From RYN-122 sp963761655 (GTDB lineage Bacteria; Actinomycetota; Actinomycetes; Mycobacteriales; SCTD01), in assembly GCA_963761655.1 (NCBI GenBank), contig CAVXHI010000001.1:372001-436000 (forward strand): a stretch of 64,000 nucleotides of DNA, in the 5' to 3' direction. Positions 52,519-63,303 of this stretch are shown one piece after another. Made by a program: the position numbers and the translations under genes. Below the pieces are notes generated by a model. The model saw only the letters and a list, made by a program, of their open reading frames with translations. It had not been told where the DNA came from and ran no database searches. Position 1 is the stretch's first letter; every line of letters starts with the position of its first letter.

Positions 52519-53994
52519 ATGACGACCTTCGAGCTGGCGCCCACCACCGCCCGTCCCACGGCCTCGGGCGAGATCGGCCCCGTGGTGCAGGAGCCCGTCG
52601 ACGCCGGGACCACCGAGCCGGCTTGGCGCACGGCCTACGCGCGGTCGCTCCTGGCCGCCGACGCGGGGGTCCTGCTGCTCGCGAACGTGCTGGCCCTGCT
52701 GGTCCACCCGGGTCCGGTGCTGCTCGACGCCTGGACCCTGGTGTCCGTCCTGCTCGCCGTGCCGGTCTGGATGGCGGTGCTGGCGCTGGGACGCTGCTAC
52801 GAGCACCGCTTCCTGGGTCAGAGCGCGGAGGAGTCGAGCCGGGTGCTGCGGGCGTCCGCACGGCTCGGCCTGTTCGTCGGCGCAGCGTGCTTCGCCCTGC
52901 AGATCCCGCTCTCGCGGGGCTACCTGCTCGTCCTGCTCCCGCTGGGCACGGCCGCCCTGCTCGGCGTCCGGGTCGTCGCGCACCGGGCGCTGCGGGCTCG
53001 ACGGGCTGTCGGCCGCTCCCGCACGCGGGTGGTCCTGGCCGGCGACCAGAGCGCCGTGGGCCTGCTGGCCACGCGCCTGCAGGGCGTGGACGAGTACGAC
53101 GTCGTGGGGGTGTGCCTGCCCGGCGGCCGGCCGGCCGCCGGTCTCGACGTGCCGGTGCTCGGCGGACTGACCTCGCTGCTGCAGGGCATCCGGGACAGCG
53201 GCGCGGACGCCGTCGCCCTGGCCGCCGGCCCGGCGCTGAGCAACGCCGCGATGCTCCGGCTGTCGGTCGAGCTGGAGGGCAGCGGGGTGGAGCTGCTCGT
53301 GGCGTCCGCCCTGCCCGGTCTCGGCTCCCGGGTCTCGGTGCGCCAGGTCGCGGGCGAGCCGCTCATGCACCTCGACGCGCCTGAGCTCGTGGGAGCCCGC
53401 CGGGTGGTCAAGGAGGTCTTCGACCGCACGGTCGCCGCCGTGCTGCTGGCGCTGCTCCTGCCCGTGCTGCTGGCCCTGGCGCTGGCCGTGCGGCTCAGCA
53501 GTCGCGGCCCGGCGCTGTTCCGGCAGGAGCGGGTGGGGCGGGGCGGCCGGACGTTCTCGCTCTACAAGTTCCGGACCATGCACGAGGACGCCGAGCAGCG
53601 GCTCGCGGAGCTCGCCGCGGACAACGAGACCGACGGCCGGCTGTTCAAGATGCGCCAGGACCCCAGGATCACGCGGCTCGGACGGCCGTTGCGGCGGTAC
53701 TCGCTGGACGAGCTCCCGCAGCTGGTCAACGTCCTGCTCGGCCAGATGTCGCTCGTCGGACCCCGCCCGCCGCTGCCCGAGGAGGTCGCCGGCTATGCCC
53801 GGGCCGAGCGGCGTCGCCTGCTGGTCAAGCCGGGGATGACCGGCCTGTGGCAGGTCAGCGGACGCTCTGACCTGTCCTGGGCCGACACCGTCCGCCTCGA
53901 CGTCCAGTACGTCGAGACGTGGTCGCTCGCCCTCGACCTGGCGCTGCTGGCCCGCACCGTCGGCACCGTGCTGCGCGGACGGGGTGCGTACTGA
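52519..53994 (+). CDS. Polyprenyl-phosphate sugar-1-phosphate transferase (WbaP/CpsE-like)
   Basis: 491 residues. Four N-terminal helices, a nucleotide-binding-like middle region (VVLAGDQSAVGLLA), a fifth helix and the catalytic domain: LFRQERVGRGGRTFSLYKFR, RYSLDELPQLVNVL, VGPRPPLPEEV, and KPGMTGLWQVSGRSDLSW. It loads the first sugar phosphate onto undecaprenyl phosphate and so starts exopolysaccharide assembly at the membrane. Confidence 0.93.
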   Translation: MTTFELAPTTARPTASGEIGPVVQEPVDAGTTEPAWRTAYARSLLAADAGVLLLANVLALLVHPGPVLLDAWTLVSVLLAVPVWMAVLALGRCYEHRFLGQSAEESSRVLRASARLGLFVGAACFALQIPLSRGYLLVLLPLGTAALLGVRVVAHRALRARRAVGRSRTRVVLAGDQSAVGLLATRLQGVDEYDVVGVCLPGGRPAAGLDVPVLGGLTSLLQGIRDSGADAVALAAGPALSNAAMLRLSVELEGSGVELLVASALPGLGSRVSVRQVAGEPLMHLDAPELVGARRVVKEVFDRTVAAVLLALLLPVLLALALAVRLSSRGPALFRQERVGRGGRTFSLYKFRTMHEDAEQRLAELAADNETDGRLFKMRQDPRITRLGRPLRRYSLDELPQLVNVLLGQMSLVGPRPPLPEEVAGYARAERRRLLVKPGMTGLWQVSGRSDLSWADTVRLDVQYVETWSLALDLALLARTVGTVLRGRGAY

Positions 53995-54014
53995 CCAGCC
54001 CTAGCCTGACCGGC

Positions 54015-54522
54015 ATGGACCTGCACCCCGCCCTGGAGCACCTCGGCTTCCTCGTGGGCTCGTGGACCGGTGTCGGCGTCGTCGGGTACCCGACCGTCGA
54101 CGGCCGCAACTACGAGCAGGAGCTGGTGTTCGACCACGACGGGCGGCCCTTCCTGTCCTACAGCAGCCGCACGTGGCTCCTCGACGACGCCGGGGCCCGC
54201 ACCCGGCCCGGTGCCTCGGAGACCGGCTGGTGGCGTCCGGGCGCAGAGCCCCGCGACGTCGAGGTCCTGCTCGCGCACCCGACGGGCATCGTCGAGGTCT
54301 ACGTCGGCAACGTCGCCTTCTCCCGCGTCGAGCTGGTCACCGACGTGCTGGCCCGCACCCGAGACCGCCAAGGAGGTCACCGCCATGAAGCGCCTGTACG
54401 GCCTCGTCGACCCGACGACGCCCGGCGGACCCCGCGACCTCGCGTACGCCGTCGACATGGCGGCCGTCGGGCAGCCGCTGCAGAGCCACCTGTCCGCCCG
54501 GCTGCAGAAGGTGGAGGCATGA
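54015..54522 (+). pseudogene. Nitrobindin/peroxynitrite isomerase-like heme protein (one frameshift)
   Basis: From ATG 54015: GSWTGVGVVGYPT is the GxWxGxG motif of nitrobindins. After a base change near 54362 the usual tail follows: AKEVTAMKRLYGLV and YAVDMAAVGQPLQSHLSARLQ, with the heme-binding His. One shift restores about 169 residues. Ferric-heme proteins of this family convert peroxynitrite to nitrate. Confidence 0.8.
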
Positions 54523-55046
54523 AGCGCCGTCTGCTGCTCGCCGCGCTGCTGCTCCTCCCTGCGTGCACTGGAGGGGGAGGCGACGACGTCGCGCCGCTGC
54601 CGACGATCCAGACCCTGCCGCCCGAGGCCTCCCCGACGCCGCTGGTGCCCACCCGGACCGACCAGATCCCGGCCCAGGTCCTGCCGTCGTCCCCTCCTGG
54701 GGTGGTGGAGGTCAGCAACAACGACGACGCCACGCTGACAGGCGGGACAGCGTCGGTCACCGTGCCGGCCGGCCAGCGGCTGCAGGTCATCGCCGTCTGC
54801 CAGGGCGCGCGCACCCTCGAGATCCGGACCGAGCCGGACAGCGTGGTCGAGGCGAACGTCGAGTGCGAGCCGTCCGAGCCGGGGCAACTGACCGTGCGGC
54901 AGCCCCGGCCCCTCGAGGTGACCACGACCTACCGCATCGTCGTGCGGGCGCCCGCGCCGCTCCGCTACGTGGTGGGCGCCGCCGCTGTGCCCGTAGCGAG
55001 CGACCCGGTGGGCTCCGGCGACGGCGCCCTCGTGCCGTCGCCATGA
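54519..55046 (+). CDS. Secreted lipoprotein
   Basis: 175 residues, ATG overlapping the previous stop. Lipobox LLPAC, a Pro/Thr-rich linker and a beta domain (VSVTVPAGQRLQVIAVCQGARTL, split here as VTVPAGQRLQVIAVCQ) with one Cys pair. Family unknown. Confidence 0.7.
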   Translation: MKRRLLLAALLLLPACTGGGGDDVAPLPTIQTLPPEASPTPLVPTRTDQIPAQVLPSSPPGVVEVSNNDDATLTGGTASVTVPAGQRLQVIAVCQGARTLEIRTEPDSVVEANVECEPSEPGQLTVRQPRPLEVTTTYRIVVRAPAPLRYVVGAAAVPVASDPVGSGDGALVPSP

Positions 55047-55122
55047 GATCGTCACTCCCAGGCAACGCAAGATCCTGTACGGTCCTGTCGACTCCCTGTC
55101 TCCGCCACCTCTGAGGACTCCT

Positions 55123-55756
55123 ATGAACAAGCGCTTCGGGGCCGTCGCCCTGGTGGCGGCGAGCCTCCCGCTCCTCGCCCTGTCCACGCCGGCTTCGGCC
55201 CAGACCGCCGGCAACTCCGGCGGCCCGCCGTGTGGCAACAGCTACAACAACGGCCAGCCCTTCCGCTTCGCCATCGGCAAGGAGGGCCCGCGCACGGCGT
55301 CCTCGATCGTGCGTCGCGGCGCGGAGATCGACTTCACGGTCACCGTGGTCCGCAACAACACGAACACCCGGCGCGCCGAGAAGTGCGCGAACCGTCGCGT
55401 CTCCTTCTCCCCCACCGGCACCAGCTACAGCACGCGCCTGCGTGGCCCGAGTCGCCAGTGAGGCTGCGCTCGGCGTCAAGAGCGACGCCGACGGGGCGTC
55501 TGGTCGACAAGCAGGGCACCTACGTCTTCGCGGGTCAGACTGTCGACAGCAGGGGCATCGCCCGTGGGATCTCGCAGCGCAAGGCGCGGGACTTCCCGAC
55601 GGCCACGCGCGGCTCGGACGTCAACGGCGTCGCGGTGTACTCCTTCGACACGACCTTCAACAGCAACGACACCGAGGTCGCCTGGGTCGCCCGCCTCGAG
55701 CCGACGGCGCGTCGATCAAGGGCAGCAACGTGCGGATCGCCCGTCCCCTCCCGTAA
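55123..55756 (+). pseudogene. Secreted hypothetical protein (about three frameshifts)
   Basis: ATG 55123 opens a clear signal peptide (ending ASAQ) and a beta-rich domain with RRGAEIDFTVTVVRNNTNT. The first frame stops early at 55461. Later pieces in other frames (RVASEAALGVKSDADG, YVFAGQTVDSRGIARG, GVAVYSFDTTFNSND, DGASIKGSNVRIARPLP) complete about 210 residues. A strong terminator follows. Function unknown. Confidence 0.6.
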
Positions 55757-55768
55757 CTGATCGCCTGA

Positions 55769-55810
55769 CGCCTCGGGCCCCCCTCCACGCTAGGAGGGGG
55801 GCCCGAGGCG
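55769..55810. terminator. Perfect 18-bp hairpin terminator
   Basis: Arms 55769-55786 and 55793-55810 are fully complementary around a 6-nt loop. It follows the secreted-protein stop by 12 bp and ends the group of genes starting at 52519. Confidence 0.85.
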
Positions 55811-55831
55811 TTCCCGTCCGGAGCCCCGCCC

Positions 55832-57597
55832 GTGAGAGTCCGTACCTCCCTGTTCCTCCTGCTCGGCGTCCTGGTCCTGCTCGGTGCATGGCTCGGCGTC
55901 CGGGGCGTCCTCGCACAACAGGCGCTCACGCAGGCGCGAGCCGACCTGCAGGTGGCCCGGGACGCGGCGACGGCGCAGCAGCTGGACGGCCGTCGCAGCA
56001 CCGGTCGCTCGCGCCGACGCCGAGGCGCAGCGGCGCCCAGCCGGTTCACCTCCGACCCGGCCTGGCGAGCCGTGGCCGGCGCTGCCGTGGGTCGGGCAAC
56101 CCGTTGCGCACCTCTGCTGCGCTGGCGCAGGCCGCGGCACCGTCACCTCCAGGGTGCTGCCGGGTGCCGTGCAGAGCCTGCAGGTGCTCGATCCGGAGAA
56201 GCTGCGTCGGCCGGACGGGCAGCATCGACCTCGCGGCCGTCCAGCCGCGTCACGCCCGGCCCTGATCGAGCAGCAGGGCGGCGACCGACGCGCTGCGGCG
56301 TCTCCGGGCGTCGCCGAGCACGTCTGCTGCCGCGCCCGTCGCGCCGGCGCGCCGTGAGCTCGACACGCAGCTCGGCGACCTGACGTCGGCGCGGTCTGGC
56401 GGCCGCCGCGGACGGTGCCGAGGTCGCGCCCGCGCTGCTGGGGCAGGACCGGCTGCGCCGGTATCTCGTGCTCGTCCAGCAGACGGGCGAGAGCCGCGGG
56501 ACGGGCGGCCTCATCGGCGGCTACGCGGTGCTGGAGGCACGTGACGGCCTCGTTCGGAGCGTCGAGCAGGGCACGCGTGGGCCCCGGCTGGACGGTCCCA
56601 TCACGCCGCCGAAGGGGACGCCAGCAGACTTCGTCGCGCGGTACGAGCCGTTCGGCGGCCTCTACTTCGGCGTGAACGTCAACCTCAGCCCGGACCTGCC
56701 CGAGGTGGCGAGGCTGGTCGAGGCTCGCTGGACGCGATACGGCGGCGCCCCGCTCGACGGAGTCGTGATGCTAGACGCCAAGGCCCTCGCCCTGCTGCTG
56801 CAGGGCGGACCGCCGGTGCCGGTCGGAGGCGGCAAGACGCGTTGCGCCCGCCGAGCTCGAGCAGTACCTGGCCGTCGGGCAGTACGTCGGCGTGCCGCTG
56901 TCGGACCAGTCGGGCCGCAAGGAGCGGCTGTCGGCTGCGGCCGCCGCAGGGGCACAACGACTCAGCCAAGGTGGTCAGACCGCACTGGAGGGCATCGCGC
57001 GCGCGGTGCGGTCCGGTCACCTGCACCTGGCGAGCGCGGACCCGCAGTTGGCCCCTACCCTCGCGCGCACCGGGCTGGACGGTGCCCTGCCGCGCGGGAA
57101 GGCGCCCGTGGCGTACGCGGTCGTCCGCAACACGACGGCGGGCAAGCTCGACACGTTCCTCCACCGCAAGGTCACCTATCTCGCGGAAGGGTGCGGCCAC
57201 AGGCGGCGGCGCAGCATCATCGAGGTGGCACTGCGCAGCGACCCGCCTGCGGGTCTGCCGCCGTACCTGACCATCGACACGGAGGCGCCGGGAGGCCAGT
57301 CGAGGACGAACAGCCTGCTCTTGTCCGTCTACGCCACGCGCGGCGCCACCCTCAAGTTGGCGACCCTCGACCGACGGGTGCTGGTGGTGGACCGTGATGC
57401 GCCGGGTCAGGCGCTGCGGCCGGGGGCAGAGGCCGGGCTGCCGGTGTGGGACCTGCTGCTCGACCTCCCGCCGGGCGAGGAGCAGCATCCTGCGCCTCGA
57501 GCTCGAGGAGCCCACTACCGAGGGCGCGGCTCGAGTGCCCGAGCAGCCTCTGGCGGCGCCGTTGGAGAAGACGATTGGGGTGCCCCGCTGCGGGTGA
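55832..57597 (+). pseudogene. DUF4012-domain protein (many frameshifts)
   Basis: GTG 55832 begins with a membrane helix. The readable core is typical DUF4012: RYLVLVQQTGESRGTGGLIGGYAVL, with LYFGVNVNLSPDLPEVARLV, GVVMLDAKALALLLQ, then RGKAPVAYAVVRNTTAGKLD and the tail LRLELEEPTTEGAA. At least five base changes are needed. DUF4012 proteins occur in actinobacterial capsule loci, probably as membrane-anchored LytR-like or glycan-handling proteins. Confidence 0.75.
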
Positions 57598-57629
57598 GCC
57601 GAAGGGCCGAGGCGGCGTCCAAGGCCTGC

Positions 57630-58734
57630 TCAGGCGCGCCCCGTCGCGGCGGCCTCGTGCACGACCTCGCGAAGCCGGCCGATGAACCGCTGTCGGCTGT
57701 AGGTTTCAGCGTGCCGCAGCACGGCGCCCCGGTCGAAGGTCCTCTCTCGGGCGGCGCGGACGGTGGCGACGACCGCGTTCGTGGACAGCTCCTCGACGTA
57801 CAAGCCCGTGACGCCTTCGTCGAGGGTGTCGAGGAAGCCGCCGGCGCGCAGCACCAGCGCCGGCCGGCCGAAGCTGTTGCCCTCCAGCGGGGTGAGCCCG
57901 AAGTCCTCGTGCGCCGTGGCGAGGACCGCGGCGCAGTTCTCGTAGAGCCAGCGCAGCTGGGCGTCGCTGACGCCGGTCAGGCCGACGAGTTGCGCCGGCC
58001 ACGTCGCCGTCCGGGCAGGCCGCCCACGACGACCAGGCGCTCGTCGGGCAGAGCGGCGAAGGCCTCGCAGCAGACGTCGACGTTCTTGTAGCCGCGGGCG
58101 CGCGGCCGACCACGAGGTGGAAGCCGGGCTGCGAGGCCGGCGACCGGCTCGCGCGGGCCCTCGGGGTCGAGGCCGATCGGGCGGCGGGAGGAGCTCGGCC
58201 TCGATGCCGTAGCGTCCGCTCATGCGCTCCTGCACGACCGGTGAGTTGACGTCAGGTAGCGCGTGGCCGTCGCGGCGGCCCGCCGGTCCCAGCGCTGCAG
58301 GCGGGCGCGAAGCGCCTGCACAGCACCGGCGGACCGGAAGCCGGCTGCGGGGCGACGTAGTCGTCGGGCTGGTAGAGCCAGCGCGCCGGGTTGTGGCAGT
58401 AGACGAGCTTAGGTGCCGTCGTCGGGACGCCGTGGGCCCAGCCGGAGCTGCTGCACAGGACGACGTCGACGTCGTCGACGGCGATGCCGGGCGAACGCCG
58501 TCGGCAGCAGCGGCAGCGCCGCGCGCGGGTCCCGGCGGAAGGCCGGCACCCGCTGCAGCCAGCGGTGGTCTCCACGTCGTAGCGGCGCGAACTCCGGGAA
58601 GGTCCGCTCAGGCGTCGTAGACGGAGGTGATGAGCCGGGCGCCCGGGAACGCCTCCATCATCGACAGCACCACCCGCTCGGCGCCGCCCCGCTGCGTGAG
58701 GTAGTCGTGGACGACCGCGACCCGGAGCTCTGTC
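57630..58734 (-). pseudogene. Glycosyltransferase family 4 (many frameshifts)
   Basis: Starts about 58734 (TTG): RVAVVHDYLTQRGGAERVVLSMMEAFPGA, a GT4 N-terminus. Later pieces are KLVYCHNPARWLYQPDDY and, in the C-terminal domain, LRWLYENCAAVLATAHEDFGLTPLE, the nucleotide-sugar site with its Glu. At least four shifts. Likely adds a hexose to the lipid-linked repeat unit. Confidence 0.78.
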
Positions 58735-58756
58735 AAGGGTGGGCGGGGTGCGGCGC

Positions 58757-60254
58757 TCAGGTGCGGGCGACAGGCAGGGCGTCCGCGTCGTGCTTGGCGA
58801 CAGCAGCCGTGCTCTCCCGATCCGCGGTGTCAGGGCCTGACGTGGAGCGGGCCGGCATGAGATCCGGCGCAGGACCGTCGAGGACCGGGACGTCCTTGCG
58901 AGCGGTGTACCCGTAGCCGTACCCGTAGCCGTACCCGTAGCCGCCGCTCCCCTTGGGAGCGACGAAGTTCAGGGCGATCCCGACCGCGGTGGCATTGACG
59001 GCCGAGAGCGCGGTGAGCGCCCGCTGAACCTGCGCGCGCGTGGTCTTGTCGGTCCTTACGACCAGCAGCGCTCCAGTGGTGTGCGCGGCCAGCACAGCAG
59101 CATCGGTCACGGGCAGGAGGGGTGGCGTGTCGAAGATGACGACGTCGGCGCGTCCCTCGAGCGTGCGACACAGGTCGTGCATGGCCTGGCTGCCGAGGAT
59201 CTCGCTCGGGTTGGGCGGGACGGGTCCCGACGCCAAGATTGACATATTGGGCACGGCCCCGAACTCCTGAAGCACGTCGTCGAGCGGGACGCGGCCGACG
59301 AGGACGTCCGTCAGCCCGACGGCCCGCTCGAAGCCCATGTACTCGGCCAGCGACGGCCGTCGGAGGTCGGCCTCGACCAGGATGACCCGCTGTCCCGTCT
59401 GTGCGATCGCGATGGCGAGGTTGGCGCTGACCGTCGACTTGCCCTCGTTGGGCAGGGCGCTGGTGACGACGAATGAGCGCAGCTGGCTGTCGATCTTGGC
59501 GAACTGCACGTTGGTCCGCAGCACACGAAAGGCCTCCGCCCCGGGCGAGCGTGGGTGGCTCACAGTGACAACGTGGTTCTTCGCGTTGTCGCTGTCGAAG
59601 AAGACGGCGCCGAGGAGCGGAACCCCGGGAGCGGCACGCTCGAGGTCCTCCGGTCCCTTGATGCTGGTGTCGAGGGTCTCTCGCAGCAGCGCGAAGCCGC
59701 CGCCGATCAACAGGCCGATGACTAGGCCGAGCAGCGTGTTGAGCTTCGGCTTGGGCGAGACGGGCGTCGGCGGCGTGAATGCGGGCTGGCTGACCGTGGC
59801 CTGGATCGGGCTAGGTGCTCCGCTGGCCGGTTGTTCAGGTGCGCTCGATGACCTCGGGCACGACGGTGCCGAAGCCGTTCGCGATGGCGGCGGCGCGCAC
59901 CGCGTCGCTGTCCTTGACGGTGACGACGAGGATCAGCGTGGTGTCGAGCGGGGCGGCGGAGACGGAGGCACCGCCGCGGGGGATCTTCAGGCGCTTGAAC
60001 ACCTCGTCCACGACGGGTGTCGATGTCACGAGGTCCGCGTAGGAGGCGATGCGCTGCTGCGACAGGATGCCTGTGGTGTACGCGGATGAAGCATCACCGG
60101 CAGGTTGGCCAGCGACGTAAAGCTTCGTCGACGCCTGGTACACCGGGGTCGCGCGGAGCGTCGAGGCCACTGCTGCGGCCGTCCCGAGCAGCGCACAGAG
60201 GAGGATGAGCCACCACCCCTTGCGCAGCACGCGCAGGTAGAAGAGCAGGTCCAC
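58757..60254 (-). pseudogene. Wzz-type chain-length regulator fused to tyrosine autokinase (one frameshift)
   Basis: ATG 60254: a Wzz domain with membrane helices at about 13-33 and near 170, then a BY-kinase from about residue 215. Walker A ALPNEGKST, A' motif VILVEADLRRPSLAEY, and Walker B VVIFDTPPLLPVTDAAVL. The tail has a Gly-Tyr cluster (six GY) as autophosphorylation site. A shift near 59838 splits it into two ORFs; one base restores about 498 residues. It controls polysaccharide chain length and export. Confidence 0.88.
58907..58942 (-). repeat. Three 12-bp tandem repeats encoding the Gly-Tyr cluster
   Basis: GTACCCGTAGCC occurs three times in a row, encoding (GY)6 in the autokinase tail. 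Slippage would change the number of phosphorylatable Tyr. Confidence 0.8.
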
Positions 60255-60357
60255 GGTCTCCCTCGATCACTCGTGACGCGCTCCGCGACGGCCACCCACT
60301 GTCACTCCATGTTCGCACGCTGCACCGGCGGCGCCCTTTCGGACGCTGTGCGCGCTC

Positions 60358-62145
60358 TCAGAGGCCGTGCTGTTCCAGCCACGAGCCGAGCACCGCGAGG
60401 GCGTAGAGCGGCCGCCAGTCGAGCTGGCCCGCATCGAACGCGACCTGAGCGGCGTGCACGCCGGACCGGGAGAACCCCAGCGGAGAGGCGACCAGCGACG
60501 CGAGCGAGGCGGCCGTCCAGGGCCGCAGCTCACCGCGCATCCACCGGGCGAACGGCAGGGTGAAGGTGGACTTCGGCCGTCGCGCGGCAACAGCGACAGC
60601 AGGCCCGGCGGCCGCGGCAAGAAGGGCCTTGCCGTACAGCCCCTCCGGGCTGGGGCGCAGAGCGAGCGCCGCGTCGACGACGCGGTCGTCCAGCAGCGGG
60701 ACGCGCACCTCGAGCGAGTGAGCCATCGACATCACGTCAGTGTCGCGCAGCAGCTGGTACCGGAGGTAGTTGTCCACCTCGAGGGCAGCGACAGCGTCGC
60801 CAGCCTCCCTCACCTCGAGCAGGGCTGTGTCGCGCAGCCCGGTCAGCGCGTCCTGCCCTCCCGGCCACAGACGCGCCAGCTCGGACCAGGGGTACAGGCC
60901 GCGGACCGCCGCGTACGCCGCCGAAGCTCCGCCGTGCCCGGCTGCCTCCCCGGCACGCCGGGCACGCCCGTAGCGGAGGCGGGGGACGCCACCCGTCACT
61001 CGCGCGGCCACCCTGAGCGCCGGACGGGGGAGCCGGTCGCCGACCTGCGCGATCTGGGGCACCCGCCGGAAGGTCGAGTAGCCGGAGAAGAGCTCGTCTC
61101 CCCCGAGACCCGACAGCGCCACGGTGATCCCGGCCTGCCGTACGGCCGCGGAGATGGCCCAGGAGTTCGCGCCGTCCACGGTCGGCTGGTCCATGTCCGC
61201 GACGATCTGCGGCATCGCCGCGCTCATGGAGGCGCCGGTCAACCGGACCACCTCGTGCCGGGCCCCGATCTGGTCGGCGAACTCACGCGCTGGTACGGCC
61301 TCATCGGGGGCGTCGTCGAAGGCGACGGTGTAGGTGTGGAGCTCGTGATCCTGCTCTGCCGCGACCCCCGCGACCGCCGTGGAGTCGAGGCCCGCCGAGA
61401 GGAAGACCCCCACCGGTACGTCCGCGACGAGGTGGCGGGCGACGCTGTCCCGCAGGGCTCGCCCCAGCGCATCGACGTCGGCCTGCTCGTCGCGCCACTC
61501 GGCGCGCCAGTACTGACGCGTCACCGTCCTGCCCGCCTCGTGCACGAGCACGTGTCCGGGCGGCAGCTCGCGGACACCCTCCTGGATCGTGGCACCTGCG
61601 CCGACCCACCCGAGGCGCAGGAAAGACGCGACCGCGTGCCGGTCGACGGCGCCGGTGGCGGACAGCGCGTGGGCCTCGCTGGCGAAGCGCAGGCCGCCGT
61701 CGGCCTCGTCGGACAGGTACAGCGGCTTAATCCCCAGGCGGTCGCGAGCCAGCAGGAGACGCCGCTTCTGCGCGTCCCAGACGGCGAAGGCGAACATGCC
61801 CCGGAGCCGCAGGACGACGTCGTCCCCCCACTGCTCGTAGCCGCGGACGATCACCTCTGTGTCGGTGTGCGACCGGAAGACGTGGCCCTGCTGCTCGAGC
61901 TCGCGCCGCAGCTCGACGTGGTTGTACAGCTCGCCGTTGTAGACGAGCGCCGCCCCGTCTCGGCCGTACATCGGCTGGTCGCCCAGCGCGCTGAGGTCGA
62001 TGACCCGGAGGCGACGCATCCCGAGGCCGGCGTTGCCGTCCGTCATGACGCCACCCGCGTCCGGCCCCCGGTGCGTCAGGGCCTTGACCATCGTCTCGAC
62101 CTGAGGTCCGCTCCTGGACGACACGCGCCCGGCTATCCCGCACAT
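60358..62145 (-). CDS. asnB: Asparagine synthase-like amidotransferase
   Basis: 595 residues. Cys2 nucleophile in MCGIAG, glutaminase motifs ALTHRGPDAGG and VYNGELYNH, and the synthetase PP-loop FLSAGLDSTA. LGGDELFSGYSTFRR and VRVPLLDDRVVD are present in the C-terminal half. The class is often found in capsule and secondary-metabolite loci, where it amidates a sugar acid or peptide. No frameshift seen. Confidence 0.92.
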   Translation of the reverse strand: MCGIAGRVSSRSGPQVETMVKALTHRGPDAGGVMTDGNAGLGMRRLRVIDLSALGDQPMYGRDGAALVYNGELYNHVELRRELEQQGHVFRSHTDTEVIVRGYEQWGDDVVLRLRGMFAFAVWDAQKRRLLLARDRLGIKPLYLSDEADGGLRFASEAHALSATGAVDRHAVASFLRLGWVGAGATIQEGVRELPPGHVLVHEAGRTVTRQYWRAEWRDEQADVDALGRALRDSVARHLVADVPVGVFLSAGLDSTAVAGVAAEQDHELHTYTVAFDDAPDEAVPAREFADQIGARHEVVRLTGASMSAAMPQIVADMDQPTVDGANSWAISAAVRQAGITVALSGLGGDELFSGYSTFRRVPQIAQVGDRLPRPALRVAARVTGGVPRLRYGRARRAGEAAGHGGASAAYAAVRGLYPWSELARLWPGGQDALTGLRDTALLEVREAGDAVAALEVDNYLRYQLLRDTDVMSMAHSLEVRVPLLDDRVVDAALALRPSPEGLYGKALLAAAAGPAVAVAARRPKSTFTLPFARWMRGELRPWTAASLASLVASPLGFSRSGVHAAQVAFDAGQLDWRPLYALAVLGSWLEQHGL

Positions 62146-62160
62146 CTCACGACCTCCGTG

Positions 62161-63303
62161 TCACGCCTCCGCGCGAGGTCGTAGGGCTGCAAGGTAGATC
62201 GCAAAGACCTGCTGAGCGACCCGTTCGGGTGAATATGTCTGCGCTGTGTCGCGCGCGTTCACGCCGAGTTCGCGTCGTAGCGGGGCATTGTTCGCCAATT
62301 CCCGGAGCGTGTCGGCGAGGGCCGCGACGTCGCCCAGCGGGGTCAGGAGGCCGTCCTGACCGTGGGTCACGACCTCGCGCGGCCCGCCGGCGTCGCTGGC
62401 GACGACGGCCAGACCGGCCGCCATCCCCTCGACGACGACGTTGCCGAACGGCTCGGGGATCGTCGAGCTGTGAACCAGCACGTCCGCCGCCTGCAGCTCC
62501 GCGCCGACGTCGTCGACGTGGCCCGTAAAGACGACGCGGCCGGTCAGGCCGTGCTCGGCGACGCGCCGCTCGAGCGAGGCGGCGTAGTCGTCCTCGCCGA
62601 ACAGCGCGCTGCCGACGATGCGCAGCTGCTCCTGTCCGGTCGGGAACGCGCGGGCGAACGCGTCGATCGCGACGTGCTGCCCCTTCCACGGCGCGAGCCG
62701 GCCGACGGCGACGACGACGAGAGGGCCGCCCGCGCGCTCGCCCCGTTGCGGCGCCTCGGACACGGGGCTCGGGACGACGTGCGCCATGCGCCCGGGCGGC
62801 AGGTGCAGCGAGGCGAGGGTGGCCGCGGAGTTGGCCAGGACGACGTCGGGGAGCCGGGCGGCGACGGCCCGGACCACCGGCACCAGCCGGGGCGGCAGGT
62901 AGTCGGGCTCGACCCGGTCGCGCGCGTGCCAGACGACCGGGATCCCGGCCGCACGGGCCGCGGGCGGGCCGTAGAGGTTCGCCTTGAGCGTGTTGCAGTG
63001 CACGAGGTCGGGGTGGAGCTGCCGCAGCCGGTGGGTCAGCCTGAGGACGTAGGCGGTGGCGGCCGCTGCCGCACCGACGCCGACGCCTGCCCGCGACGAC
63101 ACGTCCCGCGGCGCTCAGCGGCAGGACCTCGTGGTCGATGCCCTTGCTGGCCAGGAGGCCGGCGAGCGGCCCGTCCTCGGCGAGGACGACATGCGGTGCG
63201 ACCCCGTCGAGGGCCTCGATGAGCCGCACGAGGGCGAGCTCGCCGCCCGAGAGCTGCGCCGAGTGCACCAGGTAGACGACGCGGAGTGGCCGCTCCGGTG
63301 GCC
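62161..63303 (-). pseudogene. Glycosyltransferase family 4 (frameshifted)
   Basis: N-terminal half: VVYLVHSAQLSGGELALVRL. After a shift near 63100 the C-terminal half continues: VVVAVGRLAPWKGQHVAIDAF and IPEPFGNVVVEGMAAGLAVVASDAGG, the GT4 donor-site motif. Its start is unclear because its frame is continuous with the tail of the neighbouring glycosyltransferase; a lost stop by indel is likely. Confidence 0.78.
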
